NCBI GenBank assembly: GCA_040755915.1
Contig: JBFLWM010000016.1
Coordinates: 1-57,752 of the forward strand
Direction of reading: 5' to 3'
DNA: 57,752 nucleotides
Origin: Sulfurivermis sp040755915
GTDB lineage: Bacteria > Pseudomonadota > Gammaproteobacteria > Thiohalomonadales > Thiohalomonadaceae
Shown: in pieces, positions 49,228 through 57,457 of the stretch
Numbering within the stretch: position 1 is the stretch's first letter
Layout of the letters: every line of letters starts with the position of its first letter
Translations under genes and position numbers: made by a program
The notes under the pieces: generated by a model
Seen by the model: the letters and a program-made list of their open reading frames with translations, nothing else
What the model was told of the DNA's origin: nothing
Databases searched by the model: none

Positions 49228-49265
49228 TTCAATGGGAACAAAATGCTTCGAGTGGGCGGCTGAAG

Positions 49266-49292
49266 AAAAACGCCGGCTTGCGCCGGCGTTTC
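49266..49292. terminator. bidirectional terminator
   Basis: AAACGCCGGC / GCCGGCGTTT (49268-49277, 49282-49291) have a TTGC loop and flanking A and T/C tracts. It separates the NifX-like gene (+) from the TonB-receptor gene (-). Confidence 0.85.
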
Positions 49293-49317
49293 CCTTTGAG
49301 ATTATCTGTGTTGCTAG

Positions 49318-51600
49318 TTAAAACTTGATGTTTACACCGGCATAAATGGATCGGCCCATGCCGGGAACAGGTACACCCCAAGCAACGAGGTCCGGCTTGA
49401 TCGGGGGCATGGTTGCTCCCTGTCCAGTATAAACGCCGCCCAGCGGGTGGCTGTAGAGCTTGTCCATAACGTTCTCGATACCAAGATCGAAGCGAACCTG
49501 TTTCCACGTATAACTGCTGCGCAGGTGTAGCAGACCGTAAGCTTCTGTTTCTACTTCATTCCGCGTTGCCGACACGTCCTTTTTGTCGTCGACAAGCTCA
49601 ACCTCGGCCGTGTTGCTCCAGCCTCCAGTGCGCTGCACCACTGCCAGCTTGATATTCAGCGGCATCATGTTGTAGAGGTTGTCGCTGGTAGTGTCGTTCT
49701 CGCCACGGGTGTAACTCAACATACCGGTAGCGCTGAAGCTGCCATATTGCGTGTTTTCAGCCAGCGGAAAATGGCCGGACACATCCAGACCATAAATACG
49801 GGCCGATTGGTTCACAAACTGCAGAAAGACAAAGGTATCTGTCGCAGTAAGGTTCGCCACTGAGCATGCCCCGGTTCCGGCGGTGCATCGTTCGGCATCG
49901 ATGTAGTCCTTGACGTAGGTGTAGTAGGGCGTCACCTTGAGTCCCCACTTTTCCTGGGCCGCATCATGCCAATTGAAGGTGGCACTGACGGTATGGGCAA
50001 TCTCTGGTTCCAGGTCAAGATTGCCTACATAGCCATTGCCATCGCCTGCCATGTTGATCATGTACATTGCCATGCCGCCCGTCGACCAGGTATAGCGCTC
50101 GTAGAGATTGGGGGAGCGTGTTTTCTGGGCGTAGCCGAACTCGATGGTGCGGTTGGCGTCCGGGGTGAATCGGGCCAGCGCGGTTACATCGATATTGTTG
50201 TCGGTCTTCTTTCTGTCGGCATTGTTGAAGAGCGTTGCGTCGGCCAAGTACCCGGGATTGTAGCCCTGCACTTCGCCAGCGTTCATGTCGACGCGTTCGC
50301 CACGGATGCCGAACTGTGTGAGCCACTCTCGATTCCATTGCGCCTCCCACTCGCCAAACAGGGCAAGGCGATCACGTTTGCCATTATTGATGTTCCAGAA
50401 CGTGTCGGGCCACATGCCCTTGCCAGCCGGGTCCCACCAGTCATCCAGTCGGTACCGTTGGGTTTCTCCACCTACACGGAGCAGATCACGGTTTGACAGT
50501 CGGATGTCTGCTTTGACGACGGCGCCGGTGTTGTTGCCCTCGGTATCCATCGGCATGCCGGCGGCACAGCCGGTCGGGCTGGCGCCAACTTCGCAGGGGT
50601 AGCCGCTGTCGGCAAAGCTTCCAGGCGCAGAAACGCCATACCAGTAAAGTTTATCGTCATGGAACTGCATCTTGTGACGGGTGCGCTCATGGTACGCGCG
50701 GGCGTTCACGGTACCCCAGTCGAGCTCGGCAATATGGCTCAAATTGAACTGGGTGCTGTCATTGCCGGTCATGTCCATGCGCTGGTTTGTCCAGCCCTGG
50801 TAGGGAATGTCCTGCATGCCCAGCTTGAGTTCGGTCAGGTGGTTTTCATTGCGCACGGCCAGGCTGAGCGAGCGGTTGGTGCTCTTGTACATCGATGAGC
50901 CGACTTCGTCTGACGCAAGGGTGCGATCACCCACATCGTTGACGTAAGTTTGGGTCTTGAAATCCCCCCCTGCCTTGTAATCCTCCGCCTCGGTGGTTGA
51001 GCTCGTAAATGTCATGCTCAGTGTTTCGCTGGCAGCGGTGGCCTTCAGATTGTCGCCGTAGGCATTGCCGTTGCTGCGATAGAAGAAACCAACCTCGCCG
51101 GTGAACAGGCGTTCTTCACCAGGCTGAGCAAATTGTGGCTTCGGAGAGTCGACCAGGATCGTTCCGCCGATGCTGTCACCGCCAACGGAGACCGGCGTAA
51201 TACCGGCGAATACTGTCGCCGCACTGACATTGCTCGGGTCTATATAGGAGAGCGGCGGATTCATGTGGTTGCCGCAGGCGGAGATCAGGTCCATGCCGTC
51301 AACCTTTATGCGCAGCCGATCATCTCCCAGACCGTGAATTACCGGCAGGCTGGATACGCCGCCGGAACCTTGGATCGTGACGCCAGGTACGTTTTTGAGC
51401 AGGCTGGCGGTGTCGCTGGTCGCTGGCCGCAAAGATTGGAGGGTTTCATTCTCAACGGGCGTGGCATTCACCTGCAGCGGTGAGGCCGTTACAGAAATCA
51501 TAGGTATCTGGGTGTCTTCGGCGAAAGCCGGGCTGTGAATAATAGCGGTGATCACCGTGGCTAATAGCGTCCGGCGTTGGCGCAGTACAGGATGCTTCAT
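49318..51600 (-). CDS. TonB-dependent outer-membrane receptor, OprC/NosA (copper) type
   Basis: 760 aa. Signal peptide (about 1-27, ending AFA), plug domain (about 35-155; LLKNVPGVTIQGSGGVSSLP, GDSIGGTILVDSP) and 22-strand barrel ending YAGVNIKF. The plug has C109-G-N-H-M113 (SACGNHMNPPLSYID) and the barrel has H309-K-M311; CxxxM with HxM is the copper-site pattern described for Pseudomonas OprC. It thus probably takes up copper (needed by nitrous oxide reductase or oxidases), but no nos gene is in the window. The base composition is lower in GC than neighbours, suggesting recent gain. It stands alone. Confidence 0.85.
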   Translation of the reverse strand: MKHPVLRQRRTLLATVITAIIHSPAFAEDTQIPMISVTASPLQVNATPVENETLQSLRPATSDTASLLKNVPGVTIQGSGGVSSLPVIHGLGDDRLRIKVDGMDLISACGNHMNPPLSYIDPSNVSAATVFAGITPVSVGGDSIGGTILVDSPKPQFAQPGEERLFTGEVGFFYRSNGNAYGDNLKATAASETLSMTFTSSTTEAEDYKAGGDFKTQTYVNDVGDRTLASDEVGSSMYKSTNRSLSLAVRNENHLTELKLGMQDIPYQGWTNQRMDMTGNDSTQFNLSHIAELDWGTVNARAYHERTRHKMQFHDDKLYWYGVSAPGSFADSGYPCEVGASPTGCAAGMPMDTEGNNTGAVVKADIRLSNRDLLRVGGETQRYRLDDWWDPAGKGMWPDTFWNINNGKRDRLALFGEWEAQWNREWLTQFGIRGERVDMNAGEVQGYNPGYLADATLFNNADRKKTDNNIDVTALARFTPDANRTIEFGYAQKTRSPNLYERYTWSTGGMAMYMINMAGDGNGYVGNLDLEPEIAHTVSATFNWHDAAQEKWGLKVTPYYTYVKDYIDAERCTAGTGACSVANLTATDTFVFLQFVNQSARIYGLDVSGHFPLAENTQYGSFSATGMLSYTRGENDTTSDNLYNMMPLNIKLAVVQRTGGWSNTAEVELVDDKKDVSATRNEVETEAYGLLHLRSSYTWKQVRFDLGIENVMDKLYSHPLGGVYTGQGATMPPIKPDLVAWGVPVPGMGRSIYAGVNIKF

Positions 51601-51962
51601 TGCGGCTCCTTGAGCTTGTTATTTGGATTGAACTGGGTCTCAAGGAAGCACGTGTCATGCCAGCAAAAGATTGATATTAGATTCAGTTTGTTAGGCGTGT
51701 GATGGAGGGAGTTGTGCCGCTAGATTGTGGCAATCGACCCATAAGGTGCGTTAAATGCCATGTTGTGTGGCAGGCGGGTGGGATGCAGGTTGCTCGTATA
51801 ATGCGGGCCGCAACTACTGGCTGAAGGCCAGCATCAAGCTGGACTGAATCAGGAAGGGGGGCGCACAGGGACGTGCATCTCACCGGGTCATTCAAAGAGG
51901 CCCGTCCTTGGGCCAAGGGTGGTTGCCCACCAGGGAGAGAATCATCGTACGGTGTACATCAT
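51601..51962. other. TonB-receptor leader and low-coding intergenic region
   Basis: No complete gene. On the plus strand a 31-codon frame (51755-51847) ends GRNYWLKASIKLD, which looks like the last strand of another TonB-dependent receptor, so a decayed gene fragment is possible. On the minus strand a weak sigma-54-like motif (51647-51662) is at promoter distance from the TonB-receptor start. The rest (51848-51962) shows nothing recognisable. Confidence 0.4.
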
Positions 51963-52036
51963 TGTAGGAGCCGAGTCCTCTCGGCGGACGAGCGCCTGAT
52001 TCCGGTGCCTCTTCGCCCACAGCGTGGGCTCCTGCA
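51963..52036. repeat. REP-like palindrome (second type)
   Basis: TGTAGGAGCC (51963-51972) and GGCTCCTGCA (52027-52036) are complementary at 9 of 10 positions, with a GC-rich imperfect hairpin between. It resembles the ends of the two other REP-like elements but has a different interior. Confidence 0.6.
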
Positions 52037-52081
52037 GCATCAGGGCCCGCCGGACTGATGCAGCATATCCAGCGCTACACA

Positions 52082-52384
52082 TCAGCCATTCAGCAACACC
52101 CACCAGGTGCCGAACCCCATCAAGGCCCAGCCCAGCAGCGGGTGGAACAGCAGTCGCCATGGCCACAGCCGCGGCACGAAGCCGACGCCATGCACGAAGC
52201 CCGTGGCTATGCCCCACATCAGCAAGGTGAGCAGGCCGTGCTGCACGTCGCCGATGGAGGTAGCGACGGCGCGCGGATAGACCAGGATCAGCGTCGCCAG
52301 GGTCAGCGCCAGTGCCAGAGACAGCAGGCGCGCCGGCAGCGGACTGGGATAGGGAATTCGCACAGTTCCGGTATTCGGGTTCAT
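52082..52384 (-). CDS. ybgE: YbgE-family cyd operon protein
   Basis: 100 aa from ATG 52384. About three TM segments (LLSLALALTLATLILVYP, LLTLLMWGIATGFVHGVGF, LLFHPLLGWALMGFGTWWVL). The HGVGF and WALMGFG pattern and the place after cydX match YbgE of cytochrome bd operons. E. coli ybgE is the gene after cydX, and its function is not known. It starts 5 bases after the cydX stop. Confidence 0.85.
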   Translation of the reverse strand: MNPNTGTVRIPYPSPLPARLLSLALALTLATLILVYPRAVATSIGDVQHGLLTLLMWGIATGFVHGVGFVPRLWPWRLLFHPLLGWALMGFGTWWVLLNG

Positions 52385-52389
52385 CGCAG

Positions 52390-52506
52390 TTACGAGCGCG
52401 ACGCGTCGTGCTCGTCCTTGCTCATCTCTGCCTCCAGCCACATCACGTTTATCACGCCCAGGCTGCAGGCCAGCAATACGCCCAATATCCAGGTGAAGTA
52501 CCACAT
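52390..52506 (-). CDS. cydX: CydX, small subunit of cytochrome bd oxidase
   Basis: 38 aa (too short for most gene finders): MWYFTWILGVLLACSLGVIN then VMWLEAEMSKDEHDASRS. One TM (about 4-22) with the conserved MWYFxWILG start and LEAE after the TM, as in E. coli CydX (37 aa). It stabilises the hemes of CydAB. An AGGAGA site precedes the ATG. It lies 131 bases downstream of cydB, with a REP-like palindrome in between, and 5 bases before ybgE. Confidence 0.93.
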   Translation of the reverse strand: MWYFTWILGVLLACSLGVINVMWLEAEMSKDEHDASRS

Positions 52507-52538
52507 CGTTATGTCTCCTGTAGAAGAGGCTTGTGTTT

Positions 52539-52607
52539 GTAGGAGCGGCTCTGCCGCGATAACCGAGGGTGCCTTCGGTTGGCCAATCGCGGCAGAGCCG
52601 CTCCTGC
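52539..52607. repeat. REP-like palindrome between cydB and cydX
   Basis: GTAGGAGCGGCTCTGCCGCGAT (52539-52560, in two parts) is complementary to 52586-52607 at 21 of 22 positions. The inside holds a second small hairpin AACCGAGGG/CCTTCGGTT (52561-52580). It is the best preserved REP-like copy in the window. Confidence 0.88.
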
Positions 52608-52637
52608 GTATGAACTACATTAAGGGGCTTGCATGGT

Positions 52638-53780
52638 TCAATACGCTTCGTGGTCGTGCGCGCGCACGTACTCCACCGTCAACTTGCCCCACATGGATTT
52701 GTAGGTCCAGGTGGTGTAGGCGAGGATGATCGGCACGAAGATCATCGCGGCCAAGAACATCACCGTCAGCGTCAGGTGACTGGATGGCGCGTCCCACACG
52801 GTTAGCGAGGCGTTGGGCACGGTGTTGGACGGCATCACGAACGGGAACATGGAGAAGCCCGCGGTGAGGATCACGCCGGCCATGGCCAGGGAACTGGTGA
52901 CGAAAGCGAAGCCGGGACGGCGCATGGTGGCGAGCAGGATGGTGAGCAGCGCGCCGCCGAGGCCGAGCGCGGGGGCGGCCATCATCCATGGATATTTGCC
53001 GTAGTTGTCGAACCAGGCGCCGGAGGCGATCTCCACCGTCTTGGCCAGCGGATTGGGCAGCGCATCGGTGGCCGGCATGCTGACGATACGGAAACCATCG
53101 ACACCCATGGCGAGCCACAGGCCGGCGCCGGCAAAGGCGGCAATCATCACCGCCCCGGCGATCTGCACCGCCTTGCGTGCGCGCGACTCGATGGGGTCGG
53201 CGGTGCGCATCTGCAGCCACACCGCGCCGTGCATCACCAGCATCGACAGCGACACCACGCCGGCCAGCAGCGCGAAGGGACGCAGCAGGCCGAAGAAGTT
53301 GCCGGTATAGCTCGGGCGCAGGAACTCGTCGAGCTGGAACGGCACGCCGAGGATCACGTTGCCGAAGGCGACGCCGAACAGCAGCGCCGGCACCGCGCCG
53401 CCGACGAACAGTCCCCAGTCCCAGGTGTTGCGCCAGCGCGGGTCGGCCACCTTGGAGCGGTAGTCGAAACCCACCGGGCGGAAGAACAGCGCGAACAGCA
53501 CCAGCAGCATGGCGATGTAGAAGCCGGAGAAGGCCGCCGCATACACCGCCGGCCAGGCCGCGAAGATGGCGCCGCCGGCGGTGATGAACCACACCTGGTT
53601 GCCGTCCCAGTGCGGGCCGACGGTGTTGATGATCACGCGGCGCTCGTCATCGTTCTTGCCGAGGAAGGGCAACAGCGCGCCGACGCCCATGTCGAAGCCG
53701 TCGGTGACCGCGAAGCCGATGAGCAGCACGCCCACCAGCACCCACCACACCAGTTTCAATGTTTCGTAGTCGAGGATCAT
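52638..53780 (-). CDS. cydB: CydB, cytochrome bd ubiquinol oxidase subunit II
   Basis: 380 aa (E. coli CydB 379). Nine TM segments with the subunit II start MILDYETLKLVWWVLVGVLL, the conserved FAVTDGFDMGVGALLPF (about 23-39), NTVGPHWDGNQVWFITAGG (about 52-70) and a terminal TYKSMWGKLT. It binds no heme but is essential for assembly of CydA. GGAGAAA precedes the ATG; it starts 18 bases after cydA. The REP-like element just after the stop could stabilise the cydAB mRNA against 3' decay (inference). Confidence 0.97.
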   Translation of the reverse strand: MILDYETLKLVWWVLVGVLLIGFAVTDGFDMGVGALLPFLGKNDDERRVIINTVGPHWDGNQVWFITAGGAIFAAWPAVYAAAFSGFYIAMLLVLFALFFRPVGFDYRSKVADPRWRNTWDWGLFVGGAVPALLFGVAFGNVILGVPFQLDEFLRPSYTGNFFGLLRPFALLAGVVSLSMLVMHGAVWLQMRTADPIESRARKAVQIAGAVMIAAFAGAGLWLAMGVDGFRIVSMPATDALPNPLAKTVEIASGAWFDNYGKYPWMMAAPALGLGGALLTILLATMRRPGFAFVTSSLAMAGVILTAGFSMFPFVMPSNTVPNASLTVWDAPSSHLTLTVMFLAAMIFVPIILAYTTWTYKSMWGKLTVEYVRAHDHEAY

Positions 53781-53798
53781 GTCGGTTTCTCCGTGTGA

Positions 53799-55391
53799 TC
53801 AGGCGTCGTGACGCTGCTGTACCGCGCCGGCCAGCGTGGCCGCGCCACCCTCGTGGTGATAACGGCCGGTGCCGAGGCTCGATGGGCCGAGGCGAGCGTA
53901 CTTGAACATCAGGTACATCTCGACGATCAGCAGCAGGGTGTAGAAGCCGATGAAGCCGGCGAGGGAGAACCACAGGTCGCCTTCGCTCAATACGGAAGTG
54001 GACAGGCGCGTCGGCAATACCTCGCCGATGGACCACGGCTGGCGGCCATACTCGGCGACGAACCAGCCCACCTCGCTGGCGATCCACGGCAGCGGCAGCG
54101 ACCACAGCGCGGCCCGCAGCAGCCAGGGCTTCTGCCCGGCGGTGCGCCTGGCGCAGTACCAGAAGGAAAGGCCGAACAGGACGATGAACCAGAAGCCGAG
54201 GGCCACCATGATGCGGAAGCTCCAGAACAGCGGCGCGACGCGCGGAATGGTGTCGTTCACCGCCAGGCGGATCTGCTCCTCCGTGGCATCGACCACGTCG
54301 GGCGTGTACTTCTTCAGCAGCAGGCCGTAGCCGAGATCCTTCTTCACCGCCTCGAAGGCCGCCTTGGTGGCGTCGTCGGTCTGGCCGCCGCGCAGTTTGG
54401 TGAGCAGATCATAGGCCACCATGCCGTTGCGGATGCGCGCCTCGTGTTCGACCTTGAGGTCACGGATGCCCTTGACCTCCTCGTCGGTGGAGCGGGTGGC
54501 GATGAGGCCCAGCGCGTAGGGGATCTTGATGGCGGCGTGCGTGGTTTCATTCTCCTGATCGGGGAAGCCGAACAGCGTGAATGCGGCCGGGGCCGGATGG
54601 GTCTCCCATTCCGCCTCGATGGCGGCCAGCTTCACCTTTTGCACGTCGCCCAGCTCGTAGCCGGACTCGTCGCCCAGCACCACCACCGACAGCGCCGAGG
54701 CGAGGCCGAAGGCGGCGGCGATGGCGAAGGAGCGGCGGGCGAATTCCAGATCGCGTTTCTTCAGCATGTACCAGGCGGAGATCGCCAGCACGAACATGGC
54801 GCCGGTGACATAGCCGGCGGACACGGTGTGCACGAACTTCACCTGCGCCACGGGATTCAACAGCAGCTCGGCGAAGGAGGTCATCTCCATGCGCATGGTT
54901 TCATAGCTGAAGTCGGCGCCCACCGGATTCTGCATCCAGCCGTTGGCGACCAGGATCCACAGTGCCGACATGTTGGAGCCGAAGGCGGTGAGGAAGGTGA
55001 CCAGCAGATGCTGGCGTTTGGTGAGCCGTTCCCAGCCGAAGAAGAACAGACCGATGAAGGTGGACTCCAGGAAGAACGCCATCAGGCCCTCGATGGCCAG
55101 CGGCGCACCGAAGATATCGCCGACGTAGTGGGAGTAGTAGGCCCAGTTGGTGCCGAACTGAAACTCCATGGTGATGCCGGTGGTGACGCCGAGGGCGAAG
55201 TTGATGCCGAACAGTTTGCCCCAGAACTTGGTCATGTCCTTGTAGATCGTCTTGCCGGTCATGACATAGACCGACTCCATGATCACCAGCAGGAAGGACA
55301 ATCCCAGCGTCAGCGGGACGAAGATGAAGTGATACATCGCGGTGGCTGCGAACTGCAGCCGCGACAGGTCGACGACACTTTCCGAAAGCAT
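53799..55391 (-). CDS. cydA: CydA, cytochrome bd ubiquinol oxidase subunit I
   Basis: 530 aa (E. coli 522). H21 (MYHFIFVPLTLG) is the heme b595 ligand; VKFVHTVSAGYVTGA carries the b558 histidine and FRIMVALGFW the methionine. The Q-loop is of the long form: KVKLAAIEAEWETHPAPAAF and the E. coli-like Lys/Glu pair are present, and GRQPWSIGEVLPT follows. It oxidises ubiquinol and reduces oxygen to water with high affinity in the inner membrane. GAGAGGAGAT lies before the ATG. It follows cydP by 13 bases. Confidence 0.97.
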   Translation of the reverse strand: MLSESVVDLSRLQFAATAMYHFIFVPLTLGLSFLLVIMESVYVMTGKTIYKDMTKFWGKLFGINFALGVTTGITMEFQFGTNWAYYSHYVGDIFGAPLAIEGLMAFFLESTFIGLFFFGWERLTKRQHLLVTFLTAFGSNMSALWILVANGWMQNPVGADFSYETMRMEMTSFAELLLNPVAQVKFVHTVSAGYVTGAMFVLAISAWYMLKKRDLEFARRSFAIAAAFGLASALSVVVLGDESGYELGDVQKVKLAAIEAEWETHPAPAAFTLFGFPDQENETTHAAIKIPYALGLIATRSTDEEVKGIRDLKVEHEARIRNGMVAYDLLTKLRGGQTDDATKAAFEAVKKDLGYGLLLKKYTPDVVDATEEQIRLAVNDTIPRVAPLFWSFRIMVALGFWFIVLFGLSFWYCARRTAGQKPWLLRAALWSLPLPWIASEVGWFVAEYGRQPWSIGEVLPTRLSTSVLSEGDLWFSLAGFIGFYTLLLIVEMYLMFKYARLGPSSLGTGRYHHEGGAATLAGAVQQRHDA

Positions 55392-55404
55392 GCCGTATCT
55401 CCTC

Positions 55405-55587
55405 TCAGGGTTGGGGCTTAATCGGCTCCGGCGCGCGGCCGGAGAACAGCAAGGCGTGGCCGAGTTCTTCCCCCAGCGGCGGGCGCACCTCTCCCGGGCG
55501 GAAGAAGGCGAACCACAGCGCGTAGATGAACATCAGCTTGATCACCAGCACCACGGCGATCTCGCGTACCAGCGGGTTGGAAAACAT
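55405..55587 (-). CDS. cydP: CydP, putative small cytochrome oxidase subunit
   Basis: 60 aa from ATG 55587 (GAGGG upstream). One TM (about 8-27) in the pattern REIAVVLVIKLMFIYALWFAFF, then a polar tail EVRPPLGEELGHALL. This matches the CydP family, found directly before cydA in many proteobacteria and thought to be an accessory subunit. It is the first gene of the cyd operon. The sigma-54 promoter (55632-55647) would give a leader of about 35 bases. Confidence 0.82.
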   Translation of the reverse strand: MFSNPLVREIAVVLVIKLMFIYALWFAFFRPGEVRPPLGEELGHALLFSGRAPEPIKPQP

Positions 55588-55631
55588 GGCGGCTGTCCCT
55601 CGGCTTGCAGCGTGTTGCCACACCCGGTAAG

Positions 55632-55647
55632 AGCAACGGCTGTGCCA
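55632..55647 (-). promoter_or_regulatory. sigma-54 promoter of the cyd operon
   Basis: On the minus strand TGGCAC-AGCCG-TTGCT fits the sigma-54 consensus TGGCAC-N5-TTGCW at every defined position, with -24 GG (55646-55645) and -12 GC (55634-55633). The predicted start near 55621 is about 35 bases before the cydP ATG. The divergent neighbour codes for a sigma-54 activator. Confidence 0.8.
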
Positions 55648-55745
55648 GCAGGGCAGAGGCGGCAGGGGCGATTCAGGAAATCGCCCGGTTTTTCATTGCC
55701 ATAAGTCAAATAATGCGACTGCCAATATGTGAATCAAGCAGCCGG

Positions 55746-55763
55746 TTGATTGACAATAATCAA
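55746..55763. promoter_or_regulatory. inverted repeat, possible activator site (UAS)
   Basis: TTGATT-GACAAT-AATCAA is a perfect 6+6 repeat, about 99 bases upstream of the -24 element of the cyd promoter, a fitting distance for enhancer binding. The centre is TTGACAATAA, so it is not a true FNR site (spacer too long). Confidence 0.45.
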
Positions 55764-55796
55764 TGGGTGCTGTGCCGCAGGTGACATATACTGCAT

Positions 55797-55815
55797 GCCA
55801 ATTGACGCAATTGGC
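55797..55815. promoter_or_regulatory. inverted repeat just before activator gene
   Basis: GCCAATT-GACGC-AATTGGC is a perfect 7+7 repeat, ending 10 bases before the activator ATG and overlapping the ribosome-binding region. It may be used for self-control of the activator. Confidence 0.45.
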
Positions 55816-55825
55816 GGAGATTCCC

Positions 55826-57151
55826 ATGGCGAACAGTCCTCCGAACGAAATAGCGCCCGAGCTGCTGTCCATGCTCGACGTGTTCAGCGAACCGGCCTCC
55901 CTGCTCAGTGCCGACTACCGCATCCTCGCCACCAACCACGCCTACCGCCGCACCTACGGCGACGGCCACTCGCTCAAGACCCGCTTCTGCTACGAGGTGT
56001 CGCACCACTACACTATCCCCTGCGACCAGGCCGGCGAGAACTGCCCGCTGAAGAACGCGGTGGCCAGCAATTCGCCGCAGCGTGTGCTGCATCTGCATCA
56101 CACCCCCAACGGCGAGGAGCACGTGGATGTGGAGATGACGCCGATCCACGATGCCGCCGGCAACATCCAGTTCCTGCTCGAACGCATGCGCATCAGCCGC
56201 CTGGCCAGCCCCATCCCCAAGGCCGGCGGCCTGGTGGGGCGCTCGCCCGCCTTCAACAAGGCGCTGGAACTGGTGCAGCGCGTCGCCACCAGCGACAGCA
56301 CCGTGCTGCTGCTGGGCGAATCCGGCACCGGCAAGGAACTCATCGCCCAGGCAGTGCACGAGGCCAGCGTGCGCCGCAACGGCCCCTTCGTGCCGGTGGA
56401 CTGCACCGGCCTGACCGAAACCCTGTTCGAGAGCGAACTGTTCGGTCATGAAAAGGGCTCCTTCACCGGCGCGCAGACGCGCAAGTACGGCCTGGTGGAG
56501 GCGGCGCGCGGCGGCACACTGTTCCTCGACGAAATCGGCGAAATCCCCCTGGCGCAACAGGTCAAGCTGCTGCGCCTGCTGGAGAGCGGCACCTTCCGCC
56601 GCGTCGGCGGCATCGAGCCGCAGAAGGCCGACTTCCGCCTGGTCTGCGCCACCCACCGCGACCTCAAGGCCATGGTCGAGGCCGGCACCTTCCGCCGCGA
56701 CCTGTTCTACCGCATCAACGCCTTTCCCATCCTGCTGCCCGCCCTGCGCGATCGCATCGAAGACATACCGCTGCTCGCCGAAAGCATGCTGCAACGCGTC
56801 TCCGGCGAACGCCGCCTGCGCCTCGGCGATGCCGCGCTGGCCTGCCTGCGCAGCTACAGCTTCCCCGGCAACATCCGCGAACTGCGCAACATCCTCGAAC
56901 GCGCCGCCCTGCTCTGCGACGGCAAGGTGATCCAGCCGGAACACCTGCCGGAAGAATGCTGCCTCGACGGCGAGGCCCGCCCCCTGCGCGGCGCCCTGTT
57001 CGGCGAAGTGATCCCGCTGGAAGAAGTGGAACACCGCTACCTGCTCTGGGCCCTGGCCCGCTTCCAGGGCGACAAGCGCGCCCTCGCCGACCAGCTCGGC
57101 CTCTCCGAACGCACCCTCTACCGCAAGCTGCGCGAACTGCGGGAAAAATAG
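55826..57151 (+). CDS. sigma-54-dependent PAS/AAA+/Fis activator
   Basis: 441 aa from ATG 55826 (GGAGA upstream). N-terminal PAS-like domain (about 12-130) with a Cys/His patch SHHYTIPCDQAGENCPLKN (about 64-82) found in some activators, then AAA+ domain with Walker A GESGTGKE (about 165-172), sigma-54-contact loop GSFTGA (a variant of GAFTGA, about 211-216), Walker B TLFLDEIGEI and second region of homology. A C-terminal Fis-type HTH is at about 415-436 (DKRALADQLGLSERTLYRKL). It should bind upstream of and activate the divergent cyd operon. The ligand sensed is unknown, perhaps redox via Cys. Confidence 0.92.
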   Translation: MANSPPNEIAPELLSMLDVFSEPASLLSADYRILATNHAYRRTYGDGHSLKTRFCYEVSHHYTIPCDQAGENCPLKNAVASNSPQRVLHLHHTPNGEEHVDVEMTPIHDAAGNIQFLLERMRISRLASPIPKAGGLVGRSPAFNKALELVQRVATSDSTVLLLGESGTGKELIAQAVHEASVRRNGPFVPVDCTGLTETLFESELFGHEKGSFTGAQTRKYGLVEAARGGTLFLDEIGEIPLAQQVKLLRLLESGTFRRVGGIEPQKADFRLVCATHRDLKAMVEAGTFRRDLFYRINAFPILLPALRDRIEDIPLLAESMLQRVSGERRLRLGDAALACLRSYSFPGNIRELRNILERAALLCDGKVIQPEHLPEECCLDGEARPLRGALFGEVIPLEEVEHRYLLWALARFQGDKRALADQLGLSERTLYRKLRELREK

Positions 57152-57457
57152 CCTCTCCATTTAACCCCGCCCTCACGACAGTGGGGGAGGCCGGGAGGGG
57201 GTGATTTTTTCACCACGATAGGGAGTCTGGGGGAGTGGGACAATGCCGGAGCAGCAACGCCTGTTATTAATGTTGAACTGCGACTTGCCCGATATGTCGT
57301 ATTGAACGGCAAGGTTGCAGTATATTTCCCCAAGGGTTCCCGTAGCGCAGGATGCATTGGCCCGTGAGAACAACAAGTTGTATGCAATGGAGTCGACACC
57401 GGCCCGTCATATCCGGCGTTGGGCCGCTCATTTATCGTTAGCCAATCAAGGAAAGAT
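57152..57457. other. intergenic region after the activator gene
   Basis: 306 bases with no convincing gene. The part at 57166-57203 (CCCGCC...GGGGGAGGCCGGGAGGGGGTG) is a GC-skewed, CCCTC/GGGAG-type sequence as found in dispersed intergenic elements of many proteobacteria, and it is followed by GGTGATTTTTTCACC (57199-57213), a small stem with a T-rich loop that may end transcription. The rest is AT-richer than average and unassigned. Confidence 0.4.

Noticed and set aside
51780..51900. A cobalamin-riboswitch-like string (GGGCCGCAACTACTGG...CAGGAAGGGGGG)
   Set aside because: It is on the opposite strand to the TonB receptor, and the conserved B12-box and the GGGAA/GGTG parts do not fit; the string is better explained as a receptor C-terminus remnant.
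55746..55763. FNR box upstream of the cyd operon
   Set aside because: The TTGAT and ATCAA halves are 8 bases apart rather than 4; kept only as a generic inverted repeat.
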